DNA of 64,000 bases, from assembly GCF_003233845.1 (NCBI RefSeq), contig NZ_QKRB01000057.1, positions 310,001-374,000 of the forward strand, in the 5' to 3' direction. Positions within the stretch are counted from its first letter, which is position 1; each line of letters opens with the position of its first letter. The stretch is from Paenibacillus sambharensis. Lineage in GTDB: Bacteria > Bacillota > Bacilli > Paenibacillales > Paenibacillaceae. Of the stretch, positions 60,850 through 64,000 are shown piece after piece. The notes under the pieces are model-generated. The model was not told the origin of the DNA, made no database searches, and saw only the letters and a list, made by a program, of their open reading frames with translations. Both the position numbers and the translations under genes were made by a program.

Positions 60850-62675
60850 GTGAGCAGCAGGGCAAAACAGCGCGGAAGCGCGAACGGTTCGTTTATCAGG
60901 ATGACGAGCTGATCGAGAAGCCGTTTAACTGGGCGCAGCTGCGGCGCTTGTTCACCTACATGAAGCCGTACCGCAAGCAGCTTCTGCCCATTGTGATCGT
61001 GATGATGCTGCTTGGCACGCTGACCAGACTGGCTATACCCGCTATTATAATTCTGGCAATTGACAATGTCATTTCACCGACTACAGGCAATCAGGATTTC
61101 GGCAGCTTGTACATGTATGCCGGCATTGCGTTCGCGCTTTATGTCCTGCAGTGGGCTGCCAACACGTACCGAATTAGGTATACCAATGTAATCGGGCAGC
61201 GTATTATCTATGACCTTCGCCATGATCTGTTCTCGCACATCCAGAAGCTTTCGTTCCGCTTCTACGACCAGCGGCCGGCAGGGTCGGTGCTCGTCCGGGT
61301 CACCAATGATGTGAACGCGCTGCAGGAGCTCTTCACGAATGGCGTGGTCAATCTGATGATGGACTGTGTGCAGCTTGCAGGTATCGTGGTCATGCTGCTC
61401 GCCTGGAACTTTAAGCTGGGTCTTGCGGTCATGATTACGGTGCCGCTGATGTTCCTCGTATCCACCGCGCTGCGCAAACGGATCCGTTATGGATGGCAGG
61501 ATGTGCGGATTAAGCAGTCACGGATCAATTCTCACCTGAACGAGAGCATACAGGGGATCAAGGTAACCCAGTCTTTCGTGCAGGAGAAGGACAATATGCA
61601 GTATTTTGATCATATGAACACGGTCAATCTGAAGGCCTGGAACAAGGCATCCATGCTGAATCAGATGTTCGGGCCGGTAATCGAAATCACCTCGGCAATT
61701 GGAACGCTGATCCTCTTCTGGTACGGGGCTTCACTTATTCAAGCTGGGGCTATTACAGTGGGTGTGCTGGTCGGTTTCGCCAACTACATCGGCAACTTCT
61801 GGGAGCCGATCAACCGGCTTGGCCAGATGTACTCGCAGCTGTTGATCGCCATGGCTTCCTCGGAGCGTATCTTTGAATTTATGGATGAAAAGCCGAATGT
61901 CAAGGAACTGGAGAAGCCAAGAACACTACCGGACATACGCGGCGATGTGACCTTCGACAATATCGTGTTTGAATACGAGAAGGGGCGGCCGGCGCTCAAG
62001 GGAATCAGTTTGGAGGTTAAGGAAGGGCAGTCTGTTGCGCTTGTCGGCCATACGGGCTCCGGTAAAAGCACGATCATCAACCTGCTTTGCCGGTTTTACG
62101 ATCCTGTGGAGGGACGGGTTCTAATCGACGGTATCGACCTGCGCGATGTCACAATTGACAGCTTGAGATCACAGGTGGGGATCGTAATGCAGGATACATT
62201 CATCTTCTCGGGCACCATCCGGGACAATATCCGTTACGGGCGGCTTGACGCGACAGACGAGGAGATTGTCCTTGCGGCACAGGCTGTCAATGCCCATGAT
62301 TTCATCATGAGTCTGCCGGACGGCTACGACACCGAGGTACAGGAGAGGGGCAACGTCCTGTCGATGGGCCAGCGGCAGCTGCTTTCCTTCGCCAGGGCAC
62401 TGCTTGCCGATCCGCGGGTTCTGATCCTGGATGAAGCGACAGCCAGCATTGATACGGAAACCGAGCTGAAGATTCAGGAGGCGCTGAAGACACTCCTGTT
62501 TGGCCGTACATCGTTCATTATCGCTCACCGGCTGTCGACGATCCGCCATGCGGATAATATTGTGGTGCTGGACCATGGAACCATAGTTGAGCAGGGCAAT
62601 CATGACGAGCTGATGCATGTACGCGGCGTATACTATGGCCTGATTGAGGCCCAGTACCGCTTCTTATCGGCATAA
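60846..62675 (+). CDS. ABC exporter subunit, catalytically competent half
   Basis: The partner of the preceding gene (609 residues), resembling YfiC/YknV. A charged N-terminal extension of about 35 residues precedes six helices. The nucleotide domain has Walker A GHTGSGKS (about 401), Walker B LILDEAT with the canonical glutamate, but signature LSMGQ in place of LSGGQ. Thus the pair forms one consensus ATP site (its Walker motifs with the partner's LSGGQ) and one degenerate site, as in other heterodimeric exporters. It starts at TTG 60846, overlapping the upstream stop. Confidence 0.92.
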   Translation: MSEQQGKTARKRERFVYQDDELIEKPFNWAQLRRLFTYMKPYRKQLLPIVIVMMLLGTLTRLAIPAIIILAIDNVISPTTGNQDFGSLYMYAGIAFALYVLQWAANTYRIRYTNVIGQRIIYDLRHDLFSHIQKLSFRFYDQRPAGSVLVRVTNDVNALQELFTNGVVNLMMDCVQLAGIVVMLLAWNFKLGLAVMITVPLMFLVSTALRKRIRYGWQDVRIKQSRINSHLNESIQGIKVTQSFVQEKDNMQYFDHMNTVNLKAWNKASMLNQMFGPVIEITSAIGTLILFWYGASLIQAGAITVGVLVGFANYIGNFWEPINRLGQMYSQLLIAMASSERIFEFMDEKPNVKELEKPRTLPDIRGDVTFDNIVFEYEKGRPALKGISLEVKEGQSVALVGHTGSGKSTIINLLCRFYDPVEGRVLIDGIDLRDVTIDSLRSQVGIVMQDTFIFSGTIRDNIRYGRLDATDEEIVLAAQAVNAHDFIMSLPDGYDTEVQERGNVLSMGQRQLLSFARALLADPRVLILDEATASIDTETELKIQEALKTLLFGRTSFIIAHRLSTIRHADNIVVLDHGTIVEQGNHDELMHVRGVYYGLIEAQYRFLSA

Positions 62676-62704
62676 CGGTTATCCTATCTTGATTTTTATA
62701 ACGG

Positions 62705-62780
62705 GAACCTCCACAATGGAAGAAAAATGAAGCGCTTGTCCGGGTACTGAAGAGCGGCGCCCGGCTTCCCAGGGAGGTTC
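62705..62780 (+). promoter_or_regulatory. Foldable purT leader that would mask the ribosome site
   Basis: Three perfect pairings are nested: GAACCTCC (62705-62712) with GGAGGTTC (62773-62780), GGAAG (62718-62722) with CTTCC (62765-62769), and CCGGG (62740-62744) with CCCGG (62760-62764). The outer 3' arm includes the only Shine-Dalgarno, AGGGAGG (62771-62777). The inner loops on the 5' side are larger than those on the 3' side. I see no match to purine, ZTP or PRPP riboswitch cores. Part of the left arm would be lost if transcription began at a weak TATAAC near 62697. Confidence 0.45.
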
Positions 62781-62789
62781 TTATTTATT

Positions 62790-63968
62790 ATGTATGGTTC
62801 CCCGTTAACACCTCAGGCTAGACGAATTATGCTGCTTGGCTCAGGAGAGCTTGGCAAGGAAGTAGTCATGGAAGCGCAGCGTCTTGGCATTGAGACAATT
62901 GCCGTAGACCGCTATGCGGCCGCACCGGCTATGCAGGTTGCACATCGCTGCTACGTGATTGATATGCTGGATGGCTCTGAACTGCGAAGAATCATCAAGC
63001 AGGAGATGCCCGATCTGATTGTCCCCGAGATTGAAGCGATCGCCACGGATACATTGGTCGAGCTGGAGCAGGAAGGATTCAGGGTTGTGCCTACCGCACG
63101 AGCGGCTCAGCTGACAATGGACCGGGAAGGCATCCGCCGACTGGCTGCCGAGACGCTTGGCCTGCCTACGGCTCCTTACCGGTTTGCCGACAGCCTGGAA
63201 GAGCTGCAGGCGGCTGTAGCCGAGCTGGGCACACCATGTGTTATTAAGCCGATTATGAGCTCATCCGGCAAAGGACAGAGTGTATGCCGCTCAGAGGATG
63301 AAGTGGAAGGCTGCTGGAATTATGCCATGGAGGGCGGGCGTGCCAAGAAGCAGCGTGTCATTGTAGAGGGTTTCGTTACCTTCGAATCGGAGATCACCCT
63401 GCTCACCGTCCGTTCCGCCTCAGGGACTTCCTTCTGCGCGCCGATCGGTCACATCCAGAAGGATGGCGACTATGTAGAGTCCTGGCAGCCGCATGCGGTC
63501 AGTGAACGGGACCGGGAACAGGCTGAGGACATTGCCCGCTCGATTACTGAAGCTTTGGGAGGCTATGGCATATACGGGGTTGAGCTGTTTCTGACAAAGG
63601 ACGGCGTATTATTCAGTGAGGTGTCTCCAAGACCGCATGATACGGGGATGGTGACGATGGTTACCCAGGATTTATCCGAATTTGCCCTGCATGCCAGAGC
63701 CATTCTGGGTCTTCCGATTCCATCTATCCGGCTGCTTACACCGGGAGCATCTGCCACGCTGAAAGCAGACAGGGAAGCAGCGGTGTTCCGGATCGGCGGG
63801 ATTGAAGAAGCGCTTGCCCTGCCTCATACGAGTGTGCGGGTATTCGGCAAGCCAGAGACGAAGCCTGGCCGCAGGATGGCCGTAGCATTAAGCTCAGCGG
63901 ATGATGTGGAGCAGGCACGAGAGCTGGCAAGGCAAGCAGCTTCTCTGCTGCATATAGCTTACGATTAA
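62790..63968 (+). CDS. purT: Formate-dependent phosphoribosylglycinamide formyltransferase
   Basis: It makes formyl-GAR for purine synthesis using formate and ATP, a folate-free alternative to PurN. The 392-residue ATP-grasp protein has [11 protein letters not shown] near residue 15, [13 protein letters not shown] in the ATP site, [26 protein letters not shown] for metal and substrate binding, and a C-terminal [15 protein letters not shown]. It lies 114 bases after the ABC exporter genes without an obvious terminator between. No other pur gene is nearby, and 32 bases without features follow it to the window end. Confidence 0.95.
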   Translation: MYGSPLTPQARRIMLLGSGELGKEVVMEAQRLGIETIAVDRYAAAPAMQVAHRCYVIDMLDGSELRRIIKQEMPDLIVPEIEAIATDTLVELEQEGFRVVPTARAAQLTMDREGIRRLAAETLGLPTAPYRFADSLEELQAAVAELGTPCVIKPIMSSSGKGQSVCRSEDEVEGCWNYAMEGGRAKKQRVIVEGFVTFESEITLLTVRSASGTSFCAPIGHIQKDGDYVESWQPHAVSERDREQAEDIARSITEALGGYGIYGVELFLTKDGVLFSEVSPRPHDTGMVTMVTQDLSEFALHARAILGLPIPSIRLLTPGASATLKADREAAVFRIGGIEEALALPHTSVRVFGKPETKPGRRMAVALSSADDVEQARELARQAASLLHIAYD

Positions 63969-64000
63969 TCCTGAAGATAACGGACCGTAACGAAGCAGGC

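Noticed and set aside
62705-62780. ZTP, PRPP or purine riboswitch before purT
   Set aside because: The conserved core sequences of these classes as I know them are not visible. Only a foldable leader is supported.
1-64000. Mobile elements, prophage genes, CRISPR arrays, tRNA or rRNA genes
   Set aside because: No transposase, integrase, repeat array or tRNA cloverleaf was recognised anywhere in the window.

Overview
The window looks like a chromosomal segment of a spore-forming Bacillales bacterium, most likely Paenibacillus or a close relative. This is inferred from gene content and order, not from a database search. Supporting signs are the Bacillus subtilis-like order trpCFBA-hisC-tyrA ... 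ypiF-qcrABC-ypjA-ypjB-yitT(ypjC)-ypjD-dapB-mgsA-bshB1-bshA-cca-birA-panBCD-dinG ... ypmB ... dnaD ... nth, the bacillithiol genes, a menaquinol:cytochrome c reductase, sporulation-type genes, an S-layer-homology protein and a proline T-box. Many starts are TTG or GTG with good Shine-Dalgarno sequences. I see no rRNA, tRNA, CRISPR array, prophage or insertion sequence.

Layout. 2-5735: end of the aromatic amino-acid operon (trpC is cut by the window edge), a terminator, then hisC and tyrA. 5736-6338: a 600-base gap with a near-perfect sigma-A promoter, a candidate small RNA and a possible Spo0A-controlled promoter region. 6339-10357: an ECF sigma/anti-sigma pair, a histidine phosphatase, an unknown protein, a gamma-class carbonic anhydrase-like protein and an IDEAL-domain protein. 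10539-14974: the ypiF-qcrABC-ypjAB respiratory and sporulation block. 14988-22567: yitT (minus strand), a MazG-like protein, a TPR protein, dapB, mgsA, bacillithiol synthesis, cca and birA. 22568-25029: the pantothenate operon panBCD behind a structured leader with its own terminator. 25191-31288: a TPR protein, dinG, rex, a thioadenosine/SAH deaminase and ypmB. 31375-36455: a structured leader, a two-gene FtsH-like membrane-protease module, a 3-hydroxyacyl-CoA dehydrogenase, ackA and dnaD.

36479-44524 is almost entirely on the minus strand. It carries a proline T-box followed by proB-proA-proC-mtnW-mtnX-mtnB, so proline synthesis and methionine salvage share one tightly packed operon. mtnE lies just upstream, and the omega-amidase gene mtnU lies on the plus strand. 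Then come a LysR regulator divergent from leuCD (with clustered palindromes between them), an envelope block (amidase, GerMN lipoprotein, SLH protein), nth with a small unknown gene, a tandem dynamin (dynA-like), a heterodimeric ABC exporter, and purT behind a foldable leader.

Most of the window is housekeeping. The least explained parts are RNA-level or operator-level: the small-RNA candidate near 5800, the leaders before panB, before the FtsH-like module and before purT, and the leuC/LysR operators. The split FtsH-like pair and the T-box-controlled pro-mtn operon are the most unusual gene arrangements.
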